A stretch of 64,000 nucleotides of DNA from Mycobacterium deserti (GTDB taxonomy: Bacteria; Actinomycetota; Actinomycetes; Mycobacteriales; Mycobacteriaceae). The notes below the pieces were generated by a model, which was given only the letters and a program-made list of their open reading frames with translations, did not search any database and was not told the DNA's origin. Location of the stretch: the NCBI RefSeq assembly GCF_025345615.1, contig NZ_JAODWD010000002.1:558001-622000 (forward strand). Reading direction: 5' to 3'. Positions 18,951 to 28,825 of the stretch are shown here, piece after piece; positions within the stretch are counted from its first letter, which is position 1, and each line of letters opens with the position of its first letter. The translations under genes and the position numbers were made by a program.

Positions 18951-20372
18951 GTGGCGAAAACGTTCGTCGGCTCGCGCGTTCGACAACTTCGTAGCGAGCG
19001 CGGATTCAGCCAGGCGGCGCTGGCCCAGATGCTGGAGATCTCGCCGAGCTACCTGAACCAGATCGAACACGACGTGCGTCCGCTCACCGTGGCCGTGCTC
19101 CTGCGGATCGCCGAGCTGTTCGGCGTCGATGCGACGTTCTTCGCCTCTCAGGACGACACCCGCCTGGTGGCCGAACTGCGCGAGGTGATGCTGGATCGCG
19201 ATCTCGACATCGACATCGACCTCGCCGAGGTCGCCGACCTGGTCGCCACTCACCCGAACATGGCCCGCGCGATGGTCAATCTGCACCGGCGCTATCAATT
19301 GGCGCACACGCAGCTGGCCGCCGTCACCGAGGACCGGTTCTCGGGCGGCAGTGGCAGCGGAACCGGCTCGATCACCATGCCGCACGAGGAAGTGCGCGAC
19401 TACTTCTACGAACGACAGAACTATCTGCACGAACTCGACACGGCGGCCGAAGACCTGACCATCCGCATGCGGATGCACCGCGCGGAACTGGCCCGCGAGC
19501 TGTCGGACCGACTGACCATGGTGCACGGGGTGCGCATCGTGCGCCGGATCAGCCTGGGCGACTCGGTGCTGCACCGCTTCGATCCGGCGACCAAAACGCT
19601 GGAGATCAGCAACCACCTCTCCTCGGGGCAGACGGTGTTCAAGATGGCCGCCGAATTGGCGTACCTGGAATTCGGGGAGTTGATCGACAAGCTGGTCGCC
19701 GAGGGCAAGTTCACCAGCGAGGAGTCGGCGACCCTGGCCCGTCTCGGGCTGGCCAACTACTTCGCGGCCGCGACAGTGCTGCCCTACGGGCAGTTCCACG
19801 ACGTCGCCGAGAACTTCCGATACGACGTCGAGCGGCTGTCGGCCTTCTACTCGGTCAGCTACGAAACCGTCGCCCACCGGCTCTCGACGCTGCAGCGACC
19901 GTCCATGCGGGGGGTGCCGTTGTCGTTCATCCGGGTGGACCGCGCCGGCAACATGTCGAAGCGACAGTCCGCCACCGGGTTTCACTTCTCGTCCAGCGGC
20001 GGCACCTGCCCGCTTTGGAACGTCTACGAGACGTTCGCCAACCCGGGCAAGATCGGAGTGCAGGTCGCGCAGATGCCCGACGGGCGCAACTACATGTGGG
20101 TGGCGCGCACCGTTGAGCGCCGCGCGTCGCGCTATGGGCAGCCAGGCAAGACGTTCGCGATCGGCCTCGGCTGCGAACTGCGCCATGCGCACCGCCTGGT
20201 CTACTCCGAGGGACTGGACCTGTCCGGCGACATCGCGACGCCGATCGGGGCGGGCTGCCGAGTGTGCGAGCGCGACAACTGTCCGCAGCGCGCCTTCCCC
20301 GCCCTGGGCCGCGCACTCGATCTCGACGAGCACCGCAGCACCGTCTCGCCGTACCTGGTCAAGCAGCAGTAG
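18951..20372 (+). CDS. ramB: RamB, glyoxylate-cycle transcriptional regulator
   Basis: 473 residues. N-terminal XRE helix-turn-helix (about 5-60, SQAALAQMLEISPSYLNQIE), a central helical region, an IrrE/DUF955-like segment around VFKMAAELAYLEFGELID, and a C-terminal ScfR-type domain with conserved cysteines in SSSGGTCPLWNVYE and GAGCRVCERDNCPQRAFP. In corynebacteria and M. tuberculosis RamB controls icl and other acetate genes and its own promoter. Leaderless promoter as noted. Divergent from the thioesterase-like gene. Confidence 0.95.
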   Translation: MAKTFVGSRVRQLRSERGFSQAALAQMLEISPSYLNQIEHDVRPLTVAVLLRIAELFGVDATFFASQDDTRLVAELREVMLDRDLDIDIDLAEVADLVATHPNMARAMVNLHRRYQLAHTQLAAVTEDRFSGGSGSGTGSITMPHEEVRDYFYERQNYLHELDTAAEDLTIRMRMHRAELARELSDRLTMVHGVRIVRRISLGDSVLHRFDPATKTLEISNHLSSGQTVFKMAAELAYLEFGELIDKLVAEGKFTSEESATLARLGLANYFAAATVLPYGQFHDVAENFRYDVERLSAFYSVSYETVAHRLSTLQRPSMRGVPLSFIRVDRAGNMSKRQSATGFHFSSSGGTCPLWNVYETFANPGKIGVQVAQMPDGRNYMWVARTVERRASRYGQPGKTFAIGLGCELRHAHRLVYSEGLDLSGDIATPIGAGCRVCERDNCPQRAFPALGRALDLDEHRSTVSPYLVKQQ

Positions 20373-20387
20373 GCCGGACCACGCCTA

Positions 20388-20393
20388 TAGACT
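20388..20393 (+). promoter_or_regulatory. Leaderless -10 box for CMD-family gene
   Basis: TAGACT, seven bases before the GTG at 20401; no ribosome site. Confidence 0.55.
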
Positions 20394-20400
20394 CGTTTCG

Positions 20401-20952
20401 GTGAGTGCAATCGAGCCGGCGCGCATCTCGCCCGGCGGCTTCAAGGAACTCGGTCCTCTCAACTGGGCCATCGCCAAACTGGGTGCGCGAGCGATCAGGG
20501 CGCCGCGATTCAGCCTCTTCAATGTGCTTGGCCAGCACCGCCTTCTGTTCCTGGCCTGGTTGCCCTACAGCGGCATGCTGCTCGGAATGCTGAGCAAGCT
20601 CTCGGTGAAGGACGCCGAGGTCGTCATCCTGCGCGTCGGGCACCTGCGCGACTGCGAATACGAACTACAGCAGCATCGCCGGCTCGCCCGGACCCGCGGC
20701 ATCGGCCCGGACCTGCAGAAGAAGATCTTCGAGGGCCCCGACGCCGAGGGGTTGACCGACCGACAGCGCGCACTGATCACCGCGACCGACGAGTTCGTCG
20801 TCACCCGGGGTGTGTCACAACAGACCTGGGCCGTGCTGTCCGGCCACCTCACCAAGCCTCAACTGATCGAATTCTGCCTGCTCGCCGCGCAGTACGACGG
20901 GCTCGCGGCGACGATCACCACGCTGGGCGTCCCGCTCGACTTCCCCGACTAG
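20401..20952 (+). CDS. Carboxymuconolactone decarboxylase family protein (Rv0464c-like)
   Basis: 183 residues, AhpD/CMD-like all-helical fold. The active-site region reads GHLRDCEYELQQHRRLA, a single cysteine followed by histidine rather than the CxxC of AhpD, so peroxidase activity is doubtful. A second motif is TRGVSQQTWAVL. GTG start at 20401 is supported by the leaderless promoter. Convergent overlap of four bases with the downstream membrane protein gene. Confidence 0.82.
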   Translation: MSAIEPARISPGGFKELGPLNWAIAKLGARAIRAPRFSLFNVLGQHRLLFLAWLPYSGMLLGMLSKLSVKDAEVVILRVGHLRDCEYELQQHRRLARTRGIGPDLQKKIFEGPDAEGLTDRQRALITATDEFVVTRGVSQQTWAVLSGHLTKPQLIEFCLLAAQYDGLAATITTLGVPLDFPD

Positions 20953-21218
20953 AGGTACGTCACTCCGAGCACGACCACCGACAGGAGCACCGGCGACGCG
21001 GGCAGCATCCATAGAAACGCGGCCCACACCTCGGACTTGCGCTGATAAAGGCGCCACCCCAGCCAGCCCAGGGCCGCGCCGACGACGAACGACACCGCCG
21101 CGACGACCAACACCCACGTGCTGACCGAAGTGGTGGCCGTGGCAAGGGATATGCCGGCCAGCCACAGGATGTGGCCGATGATCAACCCGCCGACGCCGGC
21201 GACCCAGATCGCTCTCAA
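20949..21218 (-). CDS. Small membrane protein (Rv0463-like)
   Basis: About 89 residues with three predicted transmembrane helices (about 5-25, 32-55 and 65-87) and no recognisable catalytic motif. The start is placed at TTG 21218, which overlaps the lpdC stop (TTTTGA); no better start exists between the lpdC end and the first helix. Co-transcribed with lpdC. Function unknown. Confidence 0.62.
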   Translation of the reverse strand: MRAIWVAGVGGLIIGHILWLAGISLATATTSVSTWVLVVAAVSFVVGAALGWLGWRLYQRKSEVWAAFLWMLPASPVLLSVVVLGVTYL

Positions 21219-22615
21219 AAGTTGATCATGTGTCCGGCGAGGCCGTGGAAGCACTCCTGCAGCGCCTCGGACAGCGTCGGGTGGGTGTGCACGTTGCGGG
21301 CCAACTCGTTGACGGTCAGGTCCCACTTCTGCGCCAGGGTCAGCTCCGGAAGCAGTTCGGAGACGTCGTGTCCGATCAGGTGACCGCCGAGCAGTTCCCC
21401 GTACTTGGCATCGGCGATCAGTTTGACGAACCCGCTCGGGTCGCCGAGGCCGTGGGCCTTGGCGTTGGCGGTCAGCGGAAACTTCGCGACCTTGACGTCG
21501 TAGCCCTCTTCGCGCGCCTGCTCCTCGGTGAGTCCGAAGCTGGCGACCTGGGGCTGACAGAAGGTCGCGCGCGGCATCATCCGGTAGTCGCCCAGCGCCA
21601 AAGTCTCTGCCCCGGCGATGGTTTCGGCTGCAACCACACCCATGGCCTCGGCGACGTGGGCGAGCTGCAGCTTGCCGGTGACGTCGCCGATGGCGTAGAT
21701 GTGTGGCACGTTGGTGCGCATGTAGTCGTCGACGCCGATCCCCTTGCGGTCGGTCAGCTCCACCCCTGCCTTGTCCAAGCCGTAGCCTTCGACGTTGGGC
21801 GAGAACCCGATGGCCTGCAACACTTTGTCGGGTTTGAGGGTGTCGGACTTCCCGTCCTTGCTGACGGTGACTTCAACGGGCCCGTCGCCTCCCTCATCTT
21901 TGATCGACTCGACCTTCGTGCCGGTGAGGATCTTGACGCCGAGCTTCTTGAACTGCTTCTCGATCTCCTTGGACACCTCGGCGTCCTCGTTGGGCAGCGC
22001 GCGTGGAAGGAACTCGACGATGGTGACGTCCACACCGAAGTTGTTCATCACGTAGCCGAATTCCATGCCGATGGCGCCCGCACCCGCGATCACGATCGAC
22101 CCGGGCAGTTCTCGCTGCATGATCTGTTCTTCGTAGGTGACGACGTTCTCCGACAGTGAGGTGCCCGGCACGAGGCGCGTGCTGGCACCGGTGGCGATGA
22201 TCGCGTTGTCGAAGGTGACCTTCTCGGTGTCGCCTTCGTTGAGGTCGACCTCGAGCGTGTGGTCGTCGGTGAACTTTCCGTAGCCGCTGATCTCGGTGAT
22301 CTTGTTCTTCTTCATCAGGAAGTGCACGCCCGCCACGCGGCCGTCGGCCACCTTGCGGCTGCGGTCGTAGGCCACCCCGTAGTCCATGCTGGCCTCGCCG
22401 CTGATGCCGAACAGCTTGGCGTCCTTGGTCAGGATGTGGTTCAGCTCGGCGTTGCGCAGCAGCGACTTCGACGGGATGCACCCGACGTTGAGGCACACGC
22501 CGCCCCAGTACTTGGGTTCGACGACTGCGGTGTTCAGGCCAAGCTGGGCGGCGCGAATGGCCGCGACGTATCCGCCGGGGCCTGCTCCGAGTACGACGAC
22601 GTCATAGTGGGTCAC
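21215..22615 (-). CDS. lpdC: Dihydrolipoamide dehydrogenase LpdC
   Basis: E3 flavoprotein that reoxidises dihydrolipoamide with NAD+; in mycobacteria it serves pyruvate and branched-chain dehydrogenases and the DlaT-AhpD-AhpC peroxidase. 466 residues: FAD motif [14 protein letters not shown] (6-19), redox disulphide [13 protein letters not shown] (about 38-50), NAD motif [14 protein letters not shown], and the dimer-interface HTHPTLSEA histidine near the C-terminus. GTG start with a leaderless TAGGGT -10 six bases upstream. Confidence 0.97.
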   Translation of the reverse strand: MTHYDVVVLGAGPGGYVAAIRAAQLGLNTAVVEPKYWGGVCLNVGCIPSKSLLRNAELNHILTKDAKLFGISGEASMDYGVAYDRSRKVADGRVAGVHFLMKKNKITEISGYGKFTDDHTLEVDLNEGDTEKVTFDNAIIATGASTRLVPGTSLSENVVTYEEQIMQRELPGSIVIAGAGAIGMEFGYVMNNFGVDVTIVEFLPRALPNEDAEVSKEIEKQFKKLGVKILTGTKVESIKDEGGDGPVEVTVSKDGKSDTLKPDKVLQAIGFSPNVEGYGLDKAGVELTDRKGIGVDDYMRTNVPHIYAIGDVTGKLQLAHVAEAMGVVAAETIAGAETLALGDYRMMPRATFCQPQVASFGLTEEQAREEGYDVKVAKFPLTANAKAHGLGDPSGFVKLIADAKYGELLGGHLIGHDVSELLPELTLAQKWDLTVNELARNVHTHPTLSEALQECFHGLAGHMINF

Positions 22616-22621
22616 GCCCCC

Positions 22622-22627
22622 ACCCTA
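22622..22627 (-). promoter_or_regulatory. Leaderless -10 box of lpdC
   Basis: TAGGGT on the minus strand, six bases before the GTG at 22615. It overlaps the stop codon of the upstream membrane protein gene. Confidence 0.5.
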
Positions 22628-23095
22628 GTAAGGAATGACCCCCGCGAGACACCGGCTGGCCCATTCGCAGAAGTACAGGCCGTGCAGCACCGCCGCTGCG
22701 GCGGTCGCGGCCAGCGGCGCCGACGTGATCGCGACGGCCAGCGCCGAGAAGACCGGCCTGCCGGGCACCATCGCGGTGAGCAATCCGCCGACCGTGCACG
22801 CGATCAGGAAACACAGCACGACGAACACCGGGGCCGTCTTGTCGAGCGAGTGATACCACCAGTGGTAGAGGCCCCATCCGGCCGCGGCGGCGGCGATCCA
22901 CACACAGGCGACGACGAGCACGAACGTCCACCGCTTCAGGTACTGGTAGGCCCCGGGCACGGCGACGGGCAGGGCAGGCGCCGACGGCAACTCGGGTTCT
23001 TGCGGCGGGGGTGGATGTTGGACCGGTATCTCACCGGTGAACATCGGCGTGAAGGGTCCCGTGGGATCGCCCGGCAGTTCGTCGAGGTCAGACAC
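22625..23095 (-). CDS. Proline-rich-N-terminus membrane protein (Rv0461-like)
   Basis: 156 residues. A Pro/Glu-rich cytoplasmic segment (about 15-45) is followed by three hydrophobic helices (about 57-77, 90-112 and 122-145). No enzymatic motif. GTG at 23095 overlaps the end of the preceding gene by eight bases (GTGTCTGA). It ends just ahead of lpdC. Function unknown. Confidence 0.72.
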   Translation of the reverse strand: MSDLDELPGDPTGPFTPMFTGEIPVQHPPPPQEPELPSAPALPVAVPGAYQYLKRWTFVLVVACVWIAAAAAGWGLYHWWYHSLDKTAPVFVVLCFLIACTVGGLLTAMVPGRPVFSALAVAITSAPLAATAAAAVLHGLYFCEWASRCLAGVIPY

Positions 23096-23366
23096 CGTGT
23101 GCCGCCTGGATCGCCACCAGTACACCGAACCAGCCAGGTGCGATCGCGAGGACGAAGGCGCCTGCCGCGGTGACCCATCGTCTGCCCGACAGCAGGATCA
23201 TCAGCATTCCGACTGCGCTGGGCACGCCGACGACGAGTGCGATCACGACGTCCGGCCGCATCGCCGCATCCACGAGCAGGGTCGAGGCGATGCCGAGTAT
23301 CAGCCCGGCAGCGGCCCCGACGAGTAGTGCACTCGTCAACACCCAGGCCCGCGGCAGCGGAATCAC
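23088..23366 (-). CDS. Small hydrophobic protein (Rv0460-like)
   Basis: 92 residues, three predicted transmembrane helices (about 8-30, 40-60 and 66-88), no catalytic motif. GTG start at 23366. Overlaps the next membrane protein gene, and the pair precedes lpdC as in M. tuberculosis. Function unknown. Confidence 0.7.
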   Translation of the reverse strand: MIPLPRAWVLTSALLVGAAAGLILGIASTLLVDAAMRPDVVIALVVGVPSAVGMLMILLSGRRWVTAAGAFVLAIAPGWFGVLVAIQAAHGV

Positions 23367-23393
23367 GTCTTTGAGGTTAACGCCGGGGAACCG

Positions 23394-23903
23394 CTAACCC
23401 TTTGAGCCACGCCCCAACGGAATCGGACAAGCATCGACGGCCTCGGCGACGATGTGCGTTCCGGCCGACGGCGGCCGCGTGCCCTTCTCGTAGTCGGCGC
23501 CCGTCACCGGCGGCTGTTCGTCCAGCAGCCGATTCTCCTCTTCGGTGAAGGCGCGGCCGCGCGACAGGAACCGCATACCCTCGGGAGCCTCGACGCTGAA
23601 TCCGCCGCCGCGCCCGGGCACGACGTCGATCACCAACTGGGTGTGCTTCCACGCCTCGAACTGCGGACCGGAGATCCACACCGGCACGCCTTCCGATTGG
23701 ACGTGCAAGCCGACGTCGAACACAGCCAGCAGGACATCGCGGTCTCCGATGATGAAGTCGCCGTCGGGGTAACACATCGGCGACGACCCGTCGCAACAGC
23801 CGCCGGACTGGTGGAACATCAGTGCGCCGTGGCGGCCCTGCAGTCGCTCCAACAGGTCGGCGGCGGCCCGGGTGATCAGCGCCCGCGCCGGGAGTTCAGC
23901 CAT
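23394..23903 (-). CDS. DUF779 protein (Rv0459-like)
   Basis: 169 residues with the family cysteine cluster HQSGGCCDGSSPMCYPDGDF (about 41-60), which suggests metal binding. DUF779 genes typically accompany aldehyde dehydrogenases of the acetaldehyde/ExaC type, as here. ATG at 23903 is used; GTG two codons upstream at 23909 is better spaced from GGAG and remains possible. A large hairpin lies just ahead of its ribosome site. Precise role unknown. Confidence 0.82.
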   Translation of the reverse strand: MAELPARALITRAAADLLERLQGRHGALMFHQSGGCCDGSSPMCYPDGDFIIGDRDVLLAVFDVGLHVQSEGVPVWISGPQFEAWKHTQLVIDVVPGRGGGFSVEAPEGMRFLSRGRAFTEEENRLLDEQPPVTGADYEKGTRPPSAGTHIVAEAVDACPIPLGRGSKG

Positions 23904-23921
23904 ACGCACCCCGTCTCCGCG

Positions 23922-23974
23922 AACGTTCCTTACCACTCGAAGATTCGGCGAAATATCGAGTGGTAAGGAACGTT
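23922..23974. repeat. Perfect 19-bp inverted repeat between aldehyde dehydrogenase and DUF779 genes
   Basis: Arm 23922-23940 is the exact reverse complement of arm 23956-23974; the spacer is 15 bases and itself contains TTCG-G-CGAA. On the minus-strand transcript it begins 16 bases after the dehydrogenase stop and ends immediately before the DUF779 ribosome site. No T run follows. It could be an attenuator, a processing or stability element, or an operator. Confidence 0.85.
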
Positions 23975-23990
23975 TGGCGCCGAAGGTGAA

Positions 23991-25514
23991 TCAGAAGAAG
24001 CCCTGGGCCTTGTTGCTGTAGGAGACCAGCAGGTTCTTCGTCTGCTGGTAGTGGTCGAGCATCATCCTGTGGTTCTCGCGCCCGATGCCGGACTGCTTGT
24101 AGCCGCCGAACGCCGCATGCGCGGGGTAGGCGTGATAGCAGTTCGTCCACACCCGGCCTGCCTTGATGTCGCGCCCGGCGCGGTAGGCGACGTTGCCGTC
24201 GCGCGACCACACACCCGCGCCCAGCCCGTAGAGCGTGTCGTTGGCGATGCTGATCGCGTCGTCGTAGTCGGAGAACGACGTCACCGCCACGACCGGACCG
24301 AAGATCTCCTCCTGGAAGATCCGCATCTTGTTGTGGCCCTCGAAGATCGTCGGCTGCACGTAGTAGCCGCCGTTGAGGTCGCCGCCGAGTTCGGCCCGCT
24401 CACCGCCGGTGACCACGCGCGCGCCCTCGTCCTTGCCGATCTCGATGTAGGACAACACCTTTTCGAGCTGATCGTTGGACGCCTGCGAGCCGATCATGGT
24501 CTCGGTGTCGAGCGGATCGCCCTGACGCACCGCTTTGGTGCGGATAGCGGCCAGTTCCAGGAACTCGTCGTAGATGTCGGCCTGGATCAGCGACCGTGAC
24601 GGGCACGTGCACACCTCGCCCTGGTTGAGGGCGAACATCGCGAAGCCCTCCAACGCCTTGTCCTGGTAGTCGTCGGCCGCGGCAAGCACGTCGGAGAAGA
24701 AGATGTTCGGGCTCTTGCCGCCGAGTTCCAGCGTGACGGGAATCAGGTTCTGCGACGCGTACTGCATGATCAGCCTGCCGGTCGTCGTCTCACCGGTGAA
24801 CGCGATCTTGGCGATGCGGTTCGATGACGCCAGCGGCTTGCCCGCCTCGGCGCCGAAACCGTTGACCACGTTCAGTACACCGGCGGGCAACAGGTCACCG
24901 ATCAACGACATCAGGTAAAGGATCGACGCGGGCGTCTGTTCGGCGGGTTTGAGCACTATCGCGTTGCCGGCCGCCAGCGCCGGGGCCAACTTCCACGTGG
25001 CCATCAGGATCGGGAAGTTCCACGGGATGATCTGGCCGACGACGCCGAGCGGTTCGTGGAAGTGGTAGGCGACGGTGTCGTCGTCGATCTGGCTCAGCGA
25101 GCCCTCCTGCGCGCGGATGGCGCCGGCGAAGTAGCGGAAGTGGTCGATGGCCAGCGGCAGGTCCGCGTTCAGCGTCTCGCGGATCGGCTTGCCGTTGTCC
25201 CACGCCTCGGCCAGGGCCAGCGACTCGAGGTTCTCCTCGATGCGGTCGGCGATCTTGTTGAGGATGCCCGCGCGTTCGCCCGCGGCCGTCTTGCCCCATG
25301 CGGTGGCGGCGCCGTGCGCCGCGTCGAGCGCCTTGTCGATGTCGGCCTCGGTGGAGCGAGCCACCTCGCAGAAGGCTTGACCCGTCACGGGAGTCGGATT
25401 CTCGAAGTACTCCCCCGACGCAGGCGGCACCCACTCACCACCGATGAAGTTTCCGTAGCGGGACTCATACGACATCAACGCGTCTGCTGATCCGGGCCGG
25501 GCGTAAACGGTCAT
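23991..25514 (-). CDS. Aldehyde dehydrogenase, acetaldehyde/ExaC type (Rv0458-like)
   Basis: NAD(P)+-dependent oxidation of an aldehyde to the acid, likely acetaldehyde or another short-chain aldehyde. 507 residues, identical to the M. tuberculosis orthologue length. Seen are the general-base glutamate in [10 protein letters not shown], nucleophilic cysteine in [12 protein letters not shown], the cofactor loop GETTTGR, and GPVVAV in the C-terminal half. ATG at 25514 has a GGAGG-like site upstream. The DUF779 gene follows after the hairpin. Confidence 0.92.
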   Translation of the reverse strand: MTVYARPGSADALMSYESRYGNFIGGEWVPPASGEYFENPTPVTGQAFCEVARSTEADIDKALDAAHGAATAWGKTAAGERAGILNKIADRIEENLESLALAEAWDNGKPIRETLNADLPLAIDHFRYFAGAIRAQEGSLSQIDDDTVAYHFHEPLGVVGQIIPWNFPILMATWKLAPALAAGNAIVLKPAEQTPASILYLMSLIGDLLPAGVLNVVNGFGAEAGKPLASSNRIAKIAFTGETTTGRLIMQYASQNLIPVTLELGGKSPNIFFSDVLAAADDYQDKALEGFAMFALNQGEVCTCPSRSLIQADIYDEFLELAAIRTKAVRQGDPLDTETMIGSQASNDQLEKVLSYIEIGKDEGARVVTGGERAELGGDLNGGYYVQPTIFEGHNKMRIFQEEIFGPVVAVTSFSDYDDAISIANDTLYGLGAGVWSRDGNVAYRAGRDIKAGRVWTNCYHAYPAHAAFGGYKQSGIGRENHRMMLDHYQQTKNLLVSYSNKAQGFF

Positions 25515-25577
25515 CGGGGACTCCTCCCTGGACGGTGTAACGACGCTCACACTACGCCGCCCCGACACAATGGAGCT

Positions 25578-27578
25578 GTGGCTGACGACCCCTATCTCTG
25601 GCTCGAGGACATCACCGGCGATGACGCGTTGGACTGGGTGCGCGCGCACAACGAACCGACGATCGCCGAGTTCGGCGGTGACCGGTTCGAGCAGATGCGC
25701 GCCGAGGCGCTCGAGGTGCTCGACACCGATGCCCGCATTCCGTACGTGCGGCGGCGCGGCGAGTACCTCTACAACTTCTGGCGCGACGCGGACAATCCGC
25801 GCGGGCTGTGGCGGCGCACGACGCTCGCGAGTTACCGCACCGAAGAACCCGACTGGGACGTGATCATCGACATCGATGCGATTGCCGCCGCCGATGGCGA
25901 GAAGTGGGTGTGGGCCGGAGCGTCGGTCATAGAACCCGACCACTCGCGGGCGCTGATCTCATTGTCTCCGGGCGGCTCAGACGCGGCGATCGTGCGTGAA
26001 TTCGACATGGCGACACGGCAGTTCGTCACCGACGGTTTCGAGGTACCGGAGGCCAAGACGCAGATCAGCTGGGAGGACGAGGACACCGTTCTGATCGGCA
26101 CCGACTTCGGCGAAGGTTCGCTCACCGAGTCGGGATACCCGCGACTGGTGAAACGCTGGCGTCGCGATCAGCCGCTGCAGGACGCCGAGACGTTGTTCAG
26201 CGGAGCTGAAACCGACGTCCTGGTGGGCGCCTCGGCGGACCGCACTCCTGGTTTCGAGCGCATCCTACTGAGCCGTGCGATCGACTTTTTCAACGAAGAG
26301 GTCTACGAGGTGCGCGGCAACGAGTTGATCCGGATCGACGCCCCGACCGATGCGACGGTGTCGGTGCACCGTGGCTGGCTGCTGATCGAGCTGCGCACCG
26401 ATTGGTCCAGCGGCGGTGCCGAGTATGCGGCCGGCTCGTTGCTGGCCGCCGATTATGACGAGTTTCTCTCCGGCACCGCCGAATTGGCCGTGGTGTTCGA
26501 GCCCGACGAGCACACGAGTCTGTACCAATACGCGTGGACACGGGACAAGTTGTTCGTGGTGACGCTGGCCGACGTCGCGAGCCGAGTGCAAGTCGTCACG
26601 CCAGGGTTGTGGCGCGCCGAGTCGGTTCCGGGCATTCCCGACAACGCCAACACCGTCATCGCGACCGCCGACGACCTGGGCGACGAGATCTTCTTCGACT
26701 CAAGCGGTTTCGATACGCCGTCGCGGCTTCTCTACGCTTCTGGCGGCGACGAACTGACCGAGATCAAACGGGCGCCGTCGTTCTTCGATGCCGCCGACCT
26801 GGACATCTCTCAGAACTTCGCGACGTCGACCGACGGCACGGCGATTCCGTACTTCGTCGTGAGCCACCGCCATGTGCGGGCGGCCGGGCCCACCCTGCTC
26901 GGCGGTTACGGCGGGTTCGAGGTCGCACGAACACCCGGCTACGACGGTGTGCTGGGCAGGCTGTGGCTGGCCCGCGGCGGCACCTACGTGCTGGCGAACA
27001 TCCGCGGTGGCGGCGAATACGGTCCGACGTGGCACACCCAGGCCATGCGCGAGGGCAGGCACCTCGTCGCCGAGGACTTCGCCGCGGTGGCGCGGGATCT
27101 GGTGGACCGCGGCATCACCAGTGTCGAGCAGCTCGGCGCCCAGGGCGGCAGCAACGGCGGGCTGCTGATGGGCATCATGCTGACCCAGTACCCGGAGCTG
27201 TTCGGCGCGCTGGTGTGCAGTGTTCCGCTGCTCGACATGCGCCGGTTCCACCTGCTGCTTGCCGGCGCCTCGTGGGTGGCTGAGTACGGCGACCCCGACG
27301 ATCCGGACGACTGGGAATTCATCTCGAAATACTCGCCGTACCAGAATATTTCGACCGATCGCCGATACCCACCGGTGCTGATCACCACCTCGACCCGCGA
27401 CGACCGCGTCCACCCGGGCCATGCCAGGAAGATGACGGCGGCGCTCGAGGCTGCCGGCCATCCGGTGCACTACTACGAGAACATCGAAGGTGGCCATGCC
27501 GGTGCGGCCGACAACGCCCAGACCGCGTTCCGCTCCGCGCTGATCTACGAGTTCCTCTGGTCTCAGCTGACCAACTGA
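25578..27578 (+). CDS. Prolyl oligopeptidase-family serine peptidase (Rv0457c-like)
   Basis: 666-residue S9A peptidase: N-terminal beta-propeller (about 70-400) and C-terminal alpha/beta-hydrolase. Catalytic Ser in [11 protein letters not shown] (about 530), Asp in [10 protein letters not shown] (about 616) and His in EGGHAGA (about 648) are all present. The N-terminus begins [20 protein letters not shown], typical of the family. No signal peptide, so cytosolic. GTG start at 25578. Its 3' end overlaps efeB by 16 bases in convergent orientation. Confidence 0.92.
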   Translation: MADDPYLWLEDITGDDALDWVRAHNEPTIAEFGGDRFEQMRAEALEVLDTDARIPYVRRRGEYLYNFWRDADNPRGLWRRTTLASYRTEEPDWDVIIDIDAIAAADGEKWVWAGASVIEPDHSRALISLSPGGSDAAIVREFDMATRQFVTDGFEVPEAKTQISWEDEDTVLIGTDFGEGSLTESGYPRLVKRWRRDQPLQDAETLFSGAETDVLVGASADRTPGFERILLSRAIDFFNEEVYEVRGNELIRIDAPTDATVSVHRGWLLIELRTDWSSGGAEYAAGSLLAADYDEFLSGTAELAVVFEPDEHTSLYQYAWTRDKLFVVTLADVASRVQVVTPGLWRAESVPGIPDNANTVIATADDLGDEIFFDSSGFDTPSRLLYASGGDELTEIKRAPSFFDAADLDISQNFATSTDGTAIPYFVVSHRHVRAAGPTLLGGYGGFEVARTPGYDGVLGRLWLARGGTYVLANIRGGGEYGPTWHTQAMREGRHLVAEDFAAVARDLVDRGITSVEQLGAQGGSNGGLLMGIMLTQYPELFGALVCSVPLLDMRRFHLLLAGASWVAEYGDPDDPDDWEFISKYSPYQNISTDRRYPPVLITTSTRDDRVHPGHARKMTAALEAAGHPVHYYENIEGGHAGAADNAQTAFRSALIYEFLWSQLTN

Positions 27579-28825
27579 TCGCCCAGGAATCGGTCCTGCC
27601 CGGTGACGCCGGGCAGGACGAAGAAGAAGCCCCCGCCGACCGGCAGGATGTATTCCTCGAGTGGCTCGCCGGCCAGGCGGCGCTGCACGGCCAGGAAACC
27701 CTTCTCCAGACTGCGTTGGTAGGCGATGAAGGCCAGCCCCTGATCGAGCCGCCCGGCGCCGTCGAAACCCCGGGAATAGTTGAATCCGCGCCGAAGGATC
27801 AGGTTTTGCTCGGTTTCGGGCGTGCGGGGGTTCGCCAGGCGGATGTGTGCGGTGAGCGGAATCCTCTTGCCGTCAGGATCTTCGGCGTAGTCGGGATCGG
27901 TGAACTCGCCGGAGCGCCCCAGCGGGGCGCCGCTGATCTTGCTGCGGCCGATCAGCGCTTCCTGCTCGACGAGCTGGGTGCGGTCCCAGAATTCGACGAA
28001 CATACGGATGATGCGCACCGCCTGGTATGAACCGCCGACCGCCCATTCGGGCTCGCCGTCGCCGGGTCCGACCCACACGTGGCGGTCCATCAGAGCGTTG
28101 TCGTCGACGTCGAGATTGGCTGTTCCGTCCTTGAACCCCAGAAGGTTTCGCGGGGTCGCCGTTTCCGAGACACGACCCGCACCGATCCCCCGGGCGTAGC
28201 CATCGACCATCCACCGCAACACCAGATCGCTTCTGGTGCGACGCATCAACTGGCGCAACGCGAACTGCACCGTGTCGTTGTGGCCCGCTTCGAAGATGAT
28301 CGAGATGTCACCGTGCGAGAGTTTGGGGTCGAGCCTGTCGTTGGCCAGAAACGGCATGGTGACAAGTTCGTTGGGCTTGCGGTCAGCCAGACCGAACCGC
28401 TTGTCGAACAAAGATGCTCCGACCCCGACGACTATCGAAAGGTCGTCGGCGGGCGGCTTGTCACCCAAGATGCCGGAGTCGACGGGCGGGTAGGCGGGGT
28501 CGCGGATCTCGGGCGGCTTGCCCGCCATCAGTCCCCGAATCTCCTCGGTCAGCTTGCGCAGCGTCTCAGTCAGCCCGGCACGATCCTTGGCGTGCACGTT
28601 GAACGAGGCGATCAGTCCCTGTTCTGGAATCGGCAGCGCGGTGACGCCGGTCTGATGCGTCCCTTCGAACGGAACGAATCGGCCCTCCTGGGCGGCCTTG
28701 GGCGACGGCTCGGACGACGAGCAGCCCGCCAGCGACGCGCCGGCACCTACCGCGACACCGGCGCCCAGCGCCCCCGTGAAAAACCCTCGTCGTGAAATAC
28801 CCGAGCGCGAACGCCGCTGAGTCAC
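27563..28825 (-). CDS. efeB: EfeB, Dyp-type peroxidase/deferrochelatase, Tat-exported
   Basis: Haem peroxidase of the EfeUOB iron system, proposed to oxidise ferrous iron or extract iron from haem in the periplasm. 420 residues; SRRGFF (R12-R13) is a twin-arginine signal and SLAGC (C35) a lipobox, so it is likely a Tat lipoprotein. Dyp motif GFKDGTANLD (with the distal Asp) and the proximal-histidine/arginine region FEAGHND are seen. GTG start overlaps the efeO stop (GTGA). No efeU permease is adjacent. Confidence 0.93.
   Translation of the reverse strand: MTQRRSRSGISRRGFFTGALGAGVAVGAGASLAGCSSSEPSPKAAQEGRFVPFEGTHQTGVTALPIPEQGLIASFNVHAKDRAGLTETLRKLTEEIRGLMAGKPPEIRDPAYPPVDSGILGDKPPADDLSIVVGVGASLFDKRFGLADRKPNELVTMPFLANDRLDPKLSHGDISIIFEAGHNDTVQFALRQLMRRTRSDLVLRWMVDGYARGIGAGRVSETATPRNLLGFKDGTANLDVDDNALMDRHVWVGPGDGEPEWAVGGSYQAVRIIRMFVEFWDRTQLVEQEALIGRSKISGAPLGRSGEFTDPDYAEDPDGKRIPLTAHIRLANPRTPETEQNLILRRGFNYSRGFDGAGRLDQGLAFIAYQRSLEKGFLAVQRRLAGEPLEEYILPVGGGFFFVLPGVTGQDRFLGDQLVS

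Noticed and set aside
18873..20333. Extension of the thioesterase-like gene upstream on the minus strand
   Set aside because: It runs antisense through ramB; family sequence begins only after the GTG at 18872.
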